DNA of 64,000 bases, taken from NCBI RefSeq assembly GCF_030272615.1, contig NC_081414.1, positions 239,107,233 through 239,171,232 on the forward strand, given 5' to 3'. The notes below the pieces were generated by a model. That model saw only the letters and a program-made list of their open reading frames with translations. It ran no database searches and was not told the DNA's origin. Positions 24,561-39,221 of this stretch are shown in pieces. A program made the position numbers and the translations under genes. Every line of letters begins with the position of its first letter. Positions within the stretch are counted from its first letter, which is position 1. Origin of the DNA: Cryptomeria japonica. Lineage: Eukaryota > Streptophyta > Pinopsida > Cupressales > Cupressaceae.

Positions 24561-25576
24561 TAATCATGAGTATACATGTTTGTATACAATGACAACAATA
24601 AAAATCATTTTTTAGAAAGAATCTAGAATAATGAACTTTAATGAGTCATGTCATGCAAATGCATTTGACAAGTCATGGTTAAAAATAAGCATACATTTAT
24701 AAATCAGTGCAACTTTTTATAATGAGTGCGTTTAAAGTTTATAGAAGGGAATTTGTTATGAAGTATCTTCCATTCTTGTAAAAGCTAAATAACTTTGTAA
24801 CTATCACTAATGGTAACACACCAAAGGTCGCAAGGTACATCTAAAACTATGAACAAATATTTTTATATATGCATTATAGTACTATGAAACATTTGAAAGT
24901 AAGGAAACCCGTTGTCATTAATAATACAAATAATTTTAAATAATCACATAGATTATATTACAATTAATATGATAGTGGTTTTGTAAATAATAACATATAT
25001 GAGCCACCACAAACAAAAATTACTATTAAGAAAATGTACAAAATTATAGGCTACAAGATAGCTTAATCTTTAGGTCATAAAAAACGTTAATGTTGAAAAT
25101 ATGTGGAAATGCCTACCAAGCAATCATATTGTATATCACAAAAAACTATGAGTCACATAAACATTATAAAGCTTAAGTAAAGTTGTGTCAAGAAGTTTAC
25201 AATAGGAAAATGTGTTTTACATCTTTTCTTTGACACTTAATACGAAGAGTGTATGGGGACTAACCTTTGTGCATAGTCATTTACTTTAATCTCCCCACGT
25301 TTAGGCTAAGTTTCATGATATGATGCTCTATCAATGAATATGGGAATTTGATATTGATGATTGTCCTTTATTATTACATTGCATTGTTTATTGAAACAAA
25401 TGAAATCCATTGTAGGGAAACCATCCTACATGATGATGATGGCTTCTGGACCCATTGTGTTTCCTTTATCACCATATCTCTTGCATAGAAATGCAAGGTT
25501 GTAAGGATGCACCTTGATCATATTTCAAGTGTCTAGCTCTAGCATTCAAGAAAGTCTAGAGATCTTGCAAGTGTTA
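24561..25576. other. Unassigned AT-rich stretch
   Basis: No supported gene, RNA or repeat. Very AT-rich with only short open frames. Confidence 0.4.
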
Positions 25577-25580
25577 TGAC

Positions 25581-28110
<2,530 letters not shown>

Positions 28111-31100
28111 AATCTCAATGCATTACAATGAAAATAAGTTAATTATTTTATATTATACTTGAAGAAGACTTAGTAAAACTATTGTCTTTTACACATTGCA
28201 AACACATTTCACAACAAAAAAAATATTGGGAGAAAGGGTAATGCTTCATGCTAGTTGGATTTTAATAGTAACAATATAAGTCATATGATATAGTACTAGA
28301 TCGAAATGATGGTCTAAAATATAAGATTACACGGTCCCTTTGATTCATCTTCAAATTCTTATCATTAACATTAGAGATAGGTGCATTAGTTGAAATTTTC
28401 ATCTCCTCCTATTGAAAGGATGAAGAAGTAGATTCAACTAATGATGAATATCATTTAGTCATATTTTATTAGTTCAATTTCAATTTTTGGATTGGTTTTC
28501 AATTCTTTTCCTCCCTATGGAACCTCCTCTACTATATATCTTCTAACATTTTATTTTGTCATAAGTTTCTCTTTTAATCCTTTTTTTTCTTTAATTAATT
28601 TTTTATCCTTTATGTTTCATTTTTATAATCTTTTTTCTAATTCTAATTTTTTTTAAAAAAAGAAAAAGAATAACACAAGTTAATTCTAAATTACACCTAA
28701 TTTTGGAAATCAACATGAACTTTTTAATTTATAATTTAATCTTTTTGTCTCTCTATTCATAGAACTAGATCCTTGTTTTGCTATCCTTTCTACTCCTCGC
28801 TTCTTTAAAATATCACGTCTACATCCCATTCCTTCACTTTCCTCTTCCCGATCATTGAGTGTAATCTAAAAAATCTATGTATAAACATACATAATGTATC
28901 TAGAATAATTTTTCATTTGAATATTATTTATTTATGCAAAACGAATCTAGTTATAACAACAAATCATAACAAAATTTACATTGATGACTCATACCTATAT
29001 AAGAGGGAAGATTTTTTTTGCAATAATTCTTGCTAATATTTTTTACTCACCTTGTCTATTTAGCTTCACAAGGTCATAATTTTTTTTTCTAAGTCCTTAG
29101 GGGGTCTAAAATCATGTTTAATAAAGGCACAAATCACTTGCAAAAGGTTATAAGTACAAAATGATCAAAACAAACTCTCAAAAATTTCCGAGTCTCACAC
29201 CATTTTAAAAGGAAAAGATTAAAACCTCTTCTTTTTAAGACTTTAGGGTTTGTAGGCATTTAAGTTTTCTTTCTCCAATTTTGGCACGAAAGTTTCACTT
29301 TTTGCTACTCAATATGACACATTGCATAATAAAGGAAAGGTTACATGGTGCATTACATTAAGAAAGGTAGATTTTAGGGGATTGTAATAGGTCATTCCCA
29401 TGTGCCTAGGTGTCTCCAAGATGAAACTCTACATGGATTCATTCTAAAATAAGTATTTTATCTCATGAAGCTTCCATAAGATGATCACTGATGGTGGCAT
29501 TTCAATCAAATCTTCGAAGGAAAATAGTTCTACTATCCTTGTATATACATTGAAACTATTGCATTTTAGAGTCTAAGTAGGAGAGATTATAGAGAATCTT
29601 AAAATGATAAGTGTAGGGTTATATGATAATATTATGTTGTGCATTATGTGGCTTCGAACAAAGAAAGTGGATGTATTACAAGTCATGTTACAAACATATT
29701 TGGGATAGTAGTCTATAGCCAATCCTACTATGTTTAGTGAAGTGAAATCTTGAATGTTAAAATATAGTGAAAATTCATGCATTAAATGTATGAAATCACC
29801 TTCAAATCATGCATATTGGAAGGGCATGAAAACTTGATAGGACATATAAATAGATAGGTGTAGAGGATAGATTTTCAAGAGACTACCAAACAATCTAGGA
29901 CAATGGGATATTGGTAGACAAAGCATAAAATAGAAATATCACTATCTATGATATATATATCATTGTCTACCTATGTCAAGTGAAATATAAATAAGGGAAA
30001 ATCCATTTAAAGGAAGTCTTCAATGAAGGCCATGAAAGATGATAAACAACCCTAGTTGAAGTTAGAAAAATAAAGTCATCATGCAAGAACTATGAATAGT
30101 GAATGTGGTTGATAGTTGTAGATTGGCTTGTCTATAATAGCCAAGACCTTAAAGGCCTGTTTATCACTTTTAAAGGATTCTACAAAAGGAAATCACATAG
30201 GATCTAGGCATTACACATGACAATAGTGTAATTTAAAAAAAGTGGAAATAAAGATTTTGTAGCCTATGATAATCACAAGTTAATATTCGAGTTAAAAAGT
30301 ATGAGTATATGATAGTATTAAAATGATAAGGAATCCTTGACCATGGAAACACATGTACCATATGACATGTAAGAATAGTGACCTACAAGGAAAGGATACG
30401 AGAATCCATCATTTTGAAGTCTTCAAAATAATACAATATCATGCAAGTGGTTAGATATATAGTGGCAATGACAGTGTTCTCAAATGGGTGACAAGTGCCT
30501 TTCAAACTATAGTGGATAGTGATTTCAATTGGGAATAAATATTGTTCTATTCTTTTGGACCAAACTAAGTCAAAGCCAACAATAAAAGAATGGATAGTGT
30601 TGTCAAGAAAGTAGTGACATATTTGTATTGTCATTAGAAAGACTAGTCGAGCATATGAGGGGTATGTTTAAGATTAAATCATACTTACCAATATAGGGAC
30701 TTAAAAAGAGTCTAAATATAGTCTACAAGGTTTGGGATCATTGTTTGAGATTTTTAAAGATCCCAGAACCTATGCAATCATCAAAATTCCTAAATGATCT
30801 CGTCAAGTCGTGACTATTGTGGTTTTGAGAAGTCTCCAAATAGTGAAAGACCCTAATATTTCTTAAATCCCTATGTGAGCTTGGCAAAGACCTTGTGAGT
30901 TCAAGAATGATAATTAGATGAGAAAAGACTATGTGAATGTTACCAAACAATCGAAATGATAGTCCATAGTCTACTATTGGGAGGGAATTGTCTCTTTTGA
31001 AGATAGTCTTTAGTAGTATAATGTATTAAATAATATATAAGATTGTTGGGAGAATAAAATAGAGTCCTCATGCAAAAACTTGTCAACAATGAATGTATGT

Positions 31101-32097
31101 TATTACAATCTTGTTTATCTATAGCATAAAGGAAAATGGACAATTCATAGGAACAAGTGCATAATCCATTGGTAACAAACCTTCTTCATATGCTAAACTC
31201 ATGGAAAAGCATGCACAATGAATAAATGAATGGTGCTAATGGTCATTTTATGAACATGCAATAATCTAACAATGGATAGGTCTTTATAATAATACCATTA
31301 TAATTCGGATTCACAAGTAGGACACCGAAAAAGAAATGCAAACACTATAAAACAAAGGTTGTTTGAGGGGTATCCATGATCAATATGAGTCTATGAATGA
31401 CAAGATAAAAGTGAGAAATTTAAGAGACATTTATCATAGTTTTAATGGAAACTGCATTTGATTAAATATGTCATGAATCTCTATATAGTGATCAAGAATA
31501 TGTTATGAAGAAATAATAATTTATAGGTATAGAGATGAACGAAAGACGATCTATGAGGATTGTAGTGTCATAGGACATCTTAGAGTGAATACTACATGTA
31601 AATAATGAACAATCCATGAAAGATCATACTAAATCCATAATGAGATGAAGCCAAAATCATGATAAGTAGGAGATATTTTGCATAGAAAGTGATAAGGTGT
31701 AAACATCTCATTAAACCCAAGTGAATAGTATTCCATGATTTGAGGATAACCAAATGAGACATCCATAGTTTGGTATTTATTAATAGTTCTTTTAAGCTAT
31801 TTATATTGGTACAAATGAATATCATAATCATATAATGAACGATATCCTTTGACAATCATTGAGAGGATAATCATTAAGTCACAAGGGTAGTCCATAGGGC
31901 ATAGTTTGATATCCTACAAAGAATTCATGGAAAGTGTTATATAGATAATAGTTTTGAGAAAAGTAAGAGGATCTTACATTATAAGGGTAGCAAATAGAGA
32001 TCTTTCGGTTGGATAGTCATAATACAAGGATAGTGGTATCTTCAAGGAAGAGGTAAGGTGGTTTCAAATTCTTAAAGGAGATTTTAAGAAACATTTA
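28111..32097. other. Unassigned AT-rich stretch
   Basis: No supported gene. Between about 29800 and 32000 short words such as GATAGT, AATAGTG and CATGGA recur, which suggests an eroded repeat, but I could not fix a period. The short open frames (for example 29573-29782 and 31592-31855, minus) have no recognisable domain. Confidence 0.35.
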
Positions 32098-32177
32098 CCA
32101 CTCACAATGCACAAGAGTCTTTCCCTATGCCTATTCACCACTCACAATGTACAAGAGTCTTTCCCTATGCCTATTCA
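32098..32177 (+). repeat. 40-bp perfect-length tandem duplication
   Basis: Units 32098-32137 and 32138-32177 (starting CCACTCACAATG) differ at one base. Recent slippage-type duplication. The sequence from 32180 to 32760 has no supported gene. Confidence 0.95.
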
Positions 32178-32764
32178 AGGTAGTTGCAAGGACATAAGAG
32201 GTATGCTCCTATATTCAATCTATAGGTAGCTGTGACAACATCTTCTCATCTTGCAAGAATCTAGGAGGAAAAAAATAGCTATTGAAGCTTTTCTTGGTGC
32301 AGTTCCAAGTCTTTAGGATGCACCTTCCAACCACTTTGTACTTGTATGCCACAAAGAATTCTTATCTATAGAAAAGTTAGGCCTATGTTTTTAACACCCA
32401 ATTTTGAGGTTTGACCAAGCAACCTAAGACAAACATCTTCAGTTATTCTAAGACTATGTGTCATAGTTTGCTCAGTTCTTGGATATGAAAATGGACACTT
32501 ACTAAAAGAAAAAATAGTATTGTATAAAAAAGGAGCTTCATTATAATACGTTTATTATCATCTATGAAAACTTTTGAGCTTAATTTTCTAAGAGAAATAT
32601 TGTATATATTTGTTCTTACTACAAGAATATTTTTTCATTAATAAGAGCCATGTTTCTGCCTTCTTAAAGCTATGTTTTCTAGCATTTAGGGACATGTGCT
32701 CATGGAATTGTAGACTAAAAATCTATCATCCACTTACCTCATATTCCCATGTTGTTGCTTAAGT

Positions 32765-33052
32765 CTGTATTTGTAATACCAGTGATGGCAGCTAATTTTC
32801 TAACACTTCCTGTATGTGTGCTGGATTTTTTCAAACTGTTATGTTTTTTTGGTTTTGAAAGCTGGCCCTCCTCTTCAGATTACCTTCTGAAGGTTTTCAT
32901 TCACTTGAAACTTGCTTTCGACGGGGTATTAAATCCTGCAAGTGAAAAATCTTCCAGACTTATCCCTGCTAATATCATTGTGGTGGACGTAAATTGAACA
33001 AAAATCACAAAATGCCATTGCCATACACTACTTACCTCAATCTCACTGGATT
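32765..33052 (+). promoter_or_regulatory. Upstream region of the intact PPR gene
   Basis: Conserved with 21150-21436. It includes an upstream ATG at 33012 (MPLPYTTYLNL) in another frame, which runs past the main start for about 47 codons. In copy 3 the matching ATG (44803) begins MPLPSTIDTNLTALCGGGQLKEELHILLST, which suggests that it was the ancestral start. No clear TATA box was identified. Confidence 0.5.
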
Positions 33053-35437
33053 ATGTTGCTGCACATTTTGCTTTCTACTCACAATCCCCTTGAAGACTAC
33101 CCTACATATCATCAATTATTGCAGATCTGCATTCACAAGAAAGCGCTTTCACTAGGGAAAAAAGTCCACTCCTACATTACTCACAGGCGATTTTCATTTG
33201 CTACGCGCACTACTCTTCATAATAAGCTTATTTACATGTATGTCAAGTGCGGAAGTTTGGTGGATGCCCGTAATGTGTTTGATCACATGAGAGAACGAGA
33301 CGTAGTCTCATGGAATACGATTATTGCTGCGTACAAAAGACATGGGTGTCCTCACGAAGCAGTCACACTTTTTCACTGTATGCAACAAACAGGTCTCCAA
33401 CCTGATCGGTTTACAGTTGCCAGCATTCTCCCTGCCTGTGCCAAAATAGGAGCTTTAGAACAGGGTATGGACATTCATAAAAGCATAAAGGATACAGGAA
33501 TTTTGTCAGATGTTGTAGTTGCAACTGCCCTGATAAACATGTATGCAAAATGTGGAAGCATAGACAAGGCACGCGAACTGTTTGACATAATACCTCAAAG
33601 AGATGTTTTCTCGTGGACTGCAATGATTGCAGGCTATACCCAAAATGGATTTGTTGAGAAGGCTTTAGAAACTTTCAATCAAATGCAATTGGCAGGTGTA
33701 AGACCAAATTCTACAACCTTTGTCAGCATCCTTCCTGCCTGTGCCAAAATGGGAGCTCTGGAACAGGGTATTAGCATCCACCAAAGCATAAAGGATATAG
33801 GAATTTTGTCAGATATTGTTGTTGCAACTGCCCTGGCAGACATGTATGCAAAATGTGGAATTATAGACAAGGCACGTGAACTGTTTGACGAAATGCCTCA
33901 AAGAGATGTGTTTTCGTGGACTGCAATGATTGCAGGCTATGCACAAAATGGATTTTTTGAAAATGCTTTAGAAACTTTAAAGCAAATGCAATTGGCAGGT
34001 GTAAGGCCAAATTCTACAACCTTTGCCAGCATCCTCCCTGCCTGTGCCAAAATAGGAGCCTTGGAACAGGGTATGCACATCCACCAAAGGATAATGGAAG
34101 GAGGATTTTTGTCAGATATTGTAGTTGGAAATGCTCTGCTAGACATGTATGCAAAATGTGGAAGCATAGACAAGGCACGTGAACTGTTTAACAGAATGCC
34201 TCAAAGAGATGTCATCTCATGGAACGCTATGATCTCAGGATATGCACAAAATGGATTTGATGAAAAGGCTTTAGAAACTTTCAAGCAAATGCAATTGGCA
34301 GGTGTACAGCCAGACTCCACAACGTTTGTCAGTATCCTCCCTGCCTGTGCCAAAATAGGAGCTTTGGAACATGGTATGGACATCCATCAAAGTATAAAGG
34401 ATAGAAGAATTTTGTCTGATATTGTAGTTTCAACTGCCCTGGTAGACATGTATGCAAAATGTGGTAGCATAGACAAGGCACGTGAACTATTTGACAGAAT
34501 GCCTCAAAGAGATGCCATCTCATGGATTGCAATGATTGCAGGATATGCACAAAATGGATTTGTTGAAAAGGCTTTAGAAACTTTCAAGCAAATGCAATTG
34601 GCAGGTGTAAAGCCAAATTTCACAACCTTTGCTTGTGTTCTATGTGCATGCAGCCATGCTGGTTTAGTAGATGAGGGCTGTACATACTTCAATCAGATGA
34701 GTAATTCTTATAGCATTACACCTACAATTGATCATTATGTGTGCATGGTTGACATTCTTGCCCGTGCTGGCTATCTTGAGCACTCCCTAAACTTTATCAT
34801 CAAGATGCCAGTTGAACCTGTGGTGGTCGTGTGGACGAGTTTTCTTAGTGCCTGTAGATTACATATGAATATAGGCTTAGGAGTATTTACAGCGACGCTG
34901 CTTTTTGATTTGGATCCTAAAAATGCTGCAACTTATGTTCTTCTCTCAAATATCTATGCAGAATTGGGCAGGCAGGATGAGGTTCAAATGGTAAGGAGAT
35001 TGATGAAAGATAGAGAAATAAAAAAGATCCCTGGATGCAGTTGGATCGAAGATCAAAAAATGGTACATGTTTTTTGTGTAGGAGACAGATCACATCCACA
35101 GACACACGAGATATATGCAGAGTTGGAGAAATTGGCTTGGGAGATGAAGGCAGCAGGGTATTTTTCGGATTCAAAACAGTTACTAAATGATGTGGAAGAG
35201 GAGGAAAAAGACTTATTTCTCTGCCACCATAGTGAAAAGCTGGCAATTGCATTTGGTTTGTTAAACACACACCCTGAAACAACTATTAGAGTTGTTAAGA
35301 ATCTTCGGGTATGTGCTGATTGTCACACTGCAACGAAATTTATATCTAAGATTGTTGCAAGAGAAATTGTTGTAAGAGATGCCAACCGTTTCCATCATTT
35401 TAAACAGGGAGAATGTTCTTGTGGAGATTATTGGTAA
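33053..35437 (+). CDS. PPR protein of the PLS-DYW class (copy 2, intact)
   Basis: 794 residues, no intron. Family role: organellar C-to-U RNA editing; PPR motifs bind the RNA and the DYW domain deaminates. Residues about 50-650 are S-P-L triplets, four of them in an exact 303-bp (101-codon) period with nearly identical words ([36 protein letters not shown]). E1/E2 motifs follow (GLVDEGCTYF to KKIPGCSWIE). The DYW domain (about 680-794) has HSE at 726-728 (zinc His and catalytic Glu), CADC at 754-757 and ends CGDYW, so all deaminase residues are present. No strong targeting peptide is visible. ATG 33053 is the first in frame; a 22-bp loss just upstream removed the ancestral start from this frame. 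Probably functional. Confidence 0.93.
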   Translation: MLLHILLSTHNPLEDYPTYHQLLQICIHKKALSLGKKVHSYITHRRFSFATRTTLHNKLIYMYVKCGSLVDARNVFDHMRERDVVSWNTIIAAYKRHGCPHEAVTLFHCMQQTGLQPDRFTVASILPACAKIGALEQGMDIHKSIKDTGILSDVVVATALINMYAKCGSIDKARELFDIIPQRDVFSWTAMIAGYTQNGFVEKALETFNQMQLAGVRPNSTTFVSILPACAKMGALEQGISIHQSIKDIGILSDIVVATALADMYAKCGIIDKARELFDEMPQRDVFSWTAMIAGYAQNGFFENALETLKQMQLAGVRPNSTTFASILPACAKIGALEQGMHIHQRIMEGGFLSDIVVGNALLDMYAKCGSIDKARELFNRMPQRDVISWNAMISGYAQNGFDEKALETFKQMQLAGVQPDSTTFVSILPACAKIGALEHGMDIHQSIKDRRILSDIVVSTALVDMYAKCGSIDKARELFDRMPQRDAISWIAMIAGYAQNGFVEKALETFKQMQLAGVKPNFTTFACVLCACSHAGLVDEGCTYFNQMSNSYSITPTIDHYVCMVDILARAGYLEHSLNFIIKMPVEPVVVVWTSFLSACRLHMNIGLGVFTATLLFDLDPKNAATYVLLSNIYAELGRQDEVQMVRRLMKDREIKKIPGCSWIEDQKMVHVFCVGDRSHPQTHEIYAELEKLAWEMKAAGYFSDSKQLLNDVEEEEKDLFLCHHSEKLAIAFGLLNTHPETTIRVVKNLRVCADCHTATKFISKIVAREIVVRDANRFHHFKQGECSCGDYW

Positions 35438-36509
35438 TGATAAATGAAACCTTTTGAAAAACAGGTTTGCACTGTAATAATTACCCCATATCAGACCTGC
35501 AGTAATCATGAACGGATAAGGTTTTATTTCAGATTCTACAATGCTATTTTTTATTTTTTGAGTATTTGGCAATGTAGAACATGCTGTGGCTTCGTAAAAT
35601 TAGATGTTTAGAGTGCAATACAAATCAGTGTTTATATATACTATTTAGGTATATGTTTATTGAATTGTTTTCATGAAATCTGTACATGTATGAAATAAAA
35701 TGTTAGAGGAAGAGGTGAAAAAAGGTTAAAGTGCAAAAGCTGAGGAACACTCTGATGCAGTAGCATCCCGGTGAATCTTACCACATTCTATTGCAACACC
35801 TGCTCTCGTCCTACAGATTGAAACAAAGACAGATTGGTGACGTCATTGCATAATATCTTTATAGCGGCAGCGATGGACTTGTTTTTCAGAAGATCCCTTT
35901 ACCAGAAGTTTGTCCTTTGGGAGGTAACAAGTGAAACTCTTTTGTACCTTGTGTAGTCATCACAGATCATCACACGACAGCTGTGGATCAAGGCTACCAC
36001 CAAACGGAGCCACACCCATCTACAGCAATCCTTGAAGCTGGGGAATCAACTTTGGCCCGACCTACACATTTCGCTGGGTATTGGGCTTGGGGTCTAGTTG
36101 AGGCCGAAGATGATCATTTCTAAGACTTGGAGCCAATATTCAATCATTCTCTGAATTCAGTAGAAGGTAGTTAGAGAGTTAAGAAGTTTGGAGATAGGGA
36201 ATTAGGATTCAGAACAAGTTTTGGCATATAGTTAGTGATAAGCTTATGTCGGCCTGTGGGCTGTGATTGTGGCCGGTGAGCCTATTCGTAATCTGCACGT
36301 AAGAGGGCCGACGATCACGTTCTATTTCTCTTTGGATGATAAAGTGGCATATTTCTTCCATTTGTAGAGGGATCACAAAAACCCTTGCCATTTTGTAAAG
36401 CTCTTTTGTTTGAATTAATTTTTATCTTTTTGCCTATGCCAAGATAACTATTAGAGATTAAATTACACATCGTAGATTTAGTATATAATTTTTATAAATG
36501 TACAATTCT
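35438..36509 (+). other. 3' flank of PPR unit 2
   Basis: Homologous in pieces to the 3' flanks of copies 1 and 3. An AATAAA at 35693-35698 could be a poly(A) signal. The part at about 35766-36390 has no match in copy 3, so it is either an insertion here or a loss there. The match to copy 3 resumes at 36400-36500 (GAGATTAAATTA). Confidence 0.6.
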
Positions 36510-36836
36510 TTAGTGAATTGAAGAGCATGGGTAACGTTGTTGAGAGATGATCGGTAGGACATCCATTGTTATTTTATTTTGGAAAAAAAGAGAAGAATCA
36601 TGAGTATGATGACTACATGAAGAACATGGGTGCAGGTCAAAACAAGAAATTGTTGTATAACCATGATGATCATAATAGGAACATAATTTTGGTTGAACTA
36701 ATTTGACACTAATAGAGGAAGATTTAGCTTTACATGTATTTATAAGCTTTCTAGATACAAATTTGATGGATTTTGAATACTCTTTTACATAATACCCAAT
36801 GAAACTTGTATGATTAAGACCACAAGGGGACCACAT
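36510..36836 (-). pseudogene. gag: Retroelement gag remnant with two decayed zinc knuckles
   Basis: Open for 108 codons. It reads LCSYYDHHGYTTISCFDLHP followed by CSSCSHHTHDSSLFFQNK. Both fit Cx2Cx4Hx4C spacing. In the first, the second Cys and the His are now Tyr (TGT to TAT, CAT to TAT); in the second, the last Cys is Phe. The linker FDLHP between two knuckles is usual in some plant gag proteins. It is on the strand opposite to the Gypsy remnant that follows. Confidence 0.55.
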
Positions 36837-36954
36837 TTTCCCTTGTTTATTTTTTAAGATTATGTGAATCCCATATATTCTAGAAAGAGCAACATAGTGA
36901 CCACCAGAGTGATAAGAGGAGAGGTGATCAAAATGAGTATTAGGATGATGGGTT

Positions 36955-38440
36955 AGGAGGCCCTCAGGTTCTTCTCCTTCTTTAAGAGATCATTGCTCAT
37001 TTAGGACCTAGGCAAGAGGGTTCTCAACATGAGAAGTCCCATCACTCTCAGCATCGGGAGAGGGAGAATACTTGTTCCCCTCATCATAGGAAGACCACAA
37101 CAGATGATGAGGATGTCATTTTAGCCAGTCATATGAGAGATCTCCTTAGGTCTCGACCTCCTACTTTCAATGGTTCTAGCAGTGGGTTGGAGGCAAAGAC
37201 TTGGCTTATAGACAAATAGATGCTTTCCTATGCACACATATGGCAACAACACAAAGGCTAGGTGCGTTATCATGCACTTCAGAGGGGTTGCTTCTACTTG
37301 GTAGCATTTGGAGGAGCAAAAGCTCCACTTGGATATATCTTCTATTTCTCGAGAGATATTCTTAGAGAGGTTCCGAGAACGTTTCTTGTCAGACCATTGG
37401 AGGTAAGGGCATGCCAATGAGTTCCATGACTTGCATCAAATGACCATGACAATTGAGCAATATGAGCATAGGTTCTTTGAACTTAAGCAGTATATAGGTA
37501 TCGATGATGATGAGGCCATGTTAGTTCAACACTTTGTTAGGGGCCTCAAAGCCCATATCAGTGGTGGAGTTTGAGTCTTCAAACCTGAGACTATCGAGGT
37601 AGCTGTGGAGAAGACCCGTTTGGTTGAGGAGAATTTGGCTGTGGCTTTGGATGATCAGTTGAACTTTAGTTCAACATACCACCCCAAGAATGATGGATAG
37701 ATTGAGAGGGTGAACCAGGTGTTGGAAGATATGTTGCACATCTATGTCATGGATCAACAGTCTCGTTGGGAGGATTATCTGTACCTTGTTGAGATTGCCT
37801 ACAACAATGGGTACCATAGTTCGATCGATATGTCTCCTTTCTAGGCTTTGTATGGTTGTCCATGTTGTACTCCTTTGAGTTGGGATCAATTAGAGGATTT
37901 TGTTCTTTTGGGTCCTAAGATGCTCCAGGAGATGAAGTAACGGGTATATCGCATTCTTGAGCATTTGGATGCATAATAGGATCGACAAAAGAAATATGTA
38001 GATTCTTATTAGGTGGATTGTCAGTTTTTAGTTGGTGATCTGGTTTTTCTTTAGAGTTTGGCCATGAAAGAGCCCAATCCACTATGGGAAGGGCTCTAAG
38101 TTGGTACCTCAGTTTGTTGGGCCTTTTGAGATTTTGGAGAGGATAGGTCCTGTAGCCTACCGCCTTGTTTTGTCACCGAGCCTATCCTGCATCCATGATG
38201 CTTTCCTCGTTTCTGTTCTTAGACAGTATATTCCTTATATGACCCATGTCCTTGATTGTAATGCTTTGCAAGTAGAGGATGAGCAACTTTCTTTGGAGCT
38301 CATACACATTTTGTAGCATTGGAGGTTGATCCTCAAGGGTCAAGACATAGAGAAAGCAAGGGTCTAATATGATCTAAATGATGAGGCTTTGGCCACATGA
38401 GAGGATGCTTTCAAATTGCGAGAGCTTTACCCTTATCTAT
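36955..38440 (+). pseudogene. Ty3/Gypsy gag joined directly to integrase
   Basis: The gag part (36955 to about 37655, several frames) reads DEDVILASHMRDLLRSRPPTFNGSSSGLEAKTWL, then the capsid region, ending EKTRLVEENLAVALDDQ. The next codons read LNFSSTYHPKNDG, which is the integrase core after its second catalytic Asp. IERVNQVLEDM, WEDYLYLVEIAYNNGYHSSI and the C-terminal block VGPFEILERIGPVAYRL follow. Protease, RT, RNase H and the first half of integrase are missing, so a deletion of several kb joined the ends near 37656-37660. Stops and frameshifts occur throughout. The C-terminal block is typical of Gypsy elements whose tail runs on as far as the 3' LTR. Confidence 0.88.
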
Positions 38441-38469
38441 TTGTAGGCTTCCAGGAGTAAGCCTAGTTC

Positions 38470-38482
38470 TAGGGGGAGAGGA
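38470..38482 (+). other. Polypurine tract of the Gypsy remnant
   Basis: TAGGGGGAGAGGA immediately before TGTAATACCTC, the inferred LTR start at 38483. It primes plus-strand DNA synthesis in LTR elements. Confidence 0.75.
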
Positions 38483-38783
38483 TGTAATACCTCTTGGACC
38501 ATGTTTGACATTTATCTTGCTACTTTTGGACTCTTGGTGATTATCTGGTTGTTTAGTGTGTGTGGACATATTTACTTGTTTCATGTTGATGATATTCCTA
38601 TATTTCAAGACATACTTATGCTTATGATATTATATAATTATGATGATTTATGGTGACATTAGGGTTTTATGTTTATGCTATCTTGATGATTTTATGTTAG
38701 ATGATGTATCATGTTTTGAGGTACTAACTTATGTTCTGATGTTATATTTGGATTTACCATGGTTACTAATCTTATTTGCCATA

Positions 38784-38820
<37 letters not shown>

Positions 38821-38821
38821 G
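38784..38821. repeat. (TG)n microsatellite
   Basis: TG dinucleotides with one TTTG interruption, inside the Gypsy LTR. Confidence 0.95.
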
Positions 38822-39151
38822 CAAGTGTTTTGTGTTTTGTTTTGGATGTAGGTATTGGGCATCAACTCCACCTGGCTTCACAAGTCTGAGTGTGCTTAAC
38901 AATCCTTGATGGTGGTAATGGAGATAGCATGGAGGCCCATATTGACTTATCCCTAACCATTGTCCTATATTAGGGCAATCATCCTTGGTTATGAGATTCC
39001 CTATTTGAATTTTCCTTAAAGGCAATGTTCGCAACTCTGAGTCAATTGCTTGAGTATGTGGTGAATGTTGTCTTTATCTTGGTTATGATGTAATTATCCA
39101 TGTGTAATGTTTTAATACATTGATAATATTATTATTATTTCAAATATAATC

Positions 39152-39153
<2 letters not shown>

Positions 39154-39221
<68 letters not shown>
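39154..39221. repeat. (TTA)n microsatellite, about 22 units
   Basis: Uninterrupted TTA trinucleotides inside the Gypsy LTR. Confidence 0.95.

Noticed and set aside
33411-34692. Series of minus-strand open frames across PPR copy 2 (and similar ones in copies 1 and 3)
   Set aside because: They recur with the 303-bp period of the PPR triplets and are antisense shadows of the real coding strand.
38640-38909. 89-codon open frame with a Cys-Val run
   Set aside because: Caused by the (TG)n microsatellite in the LTR.
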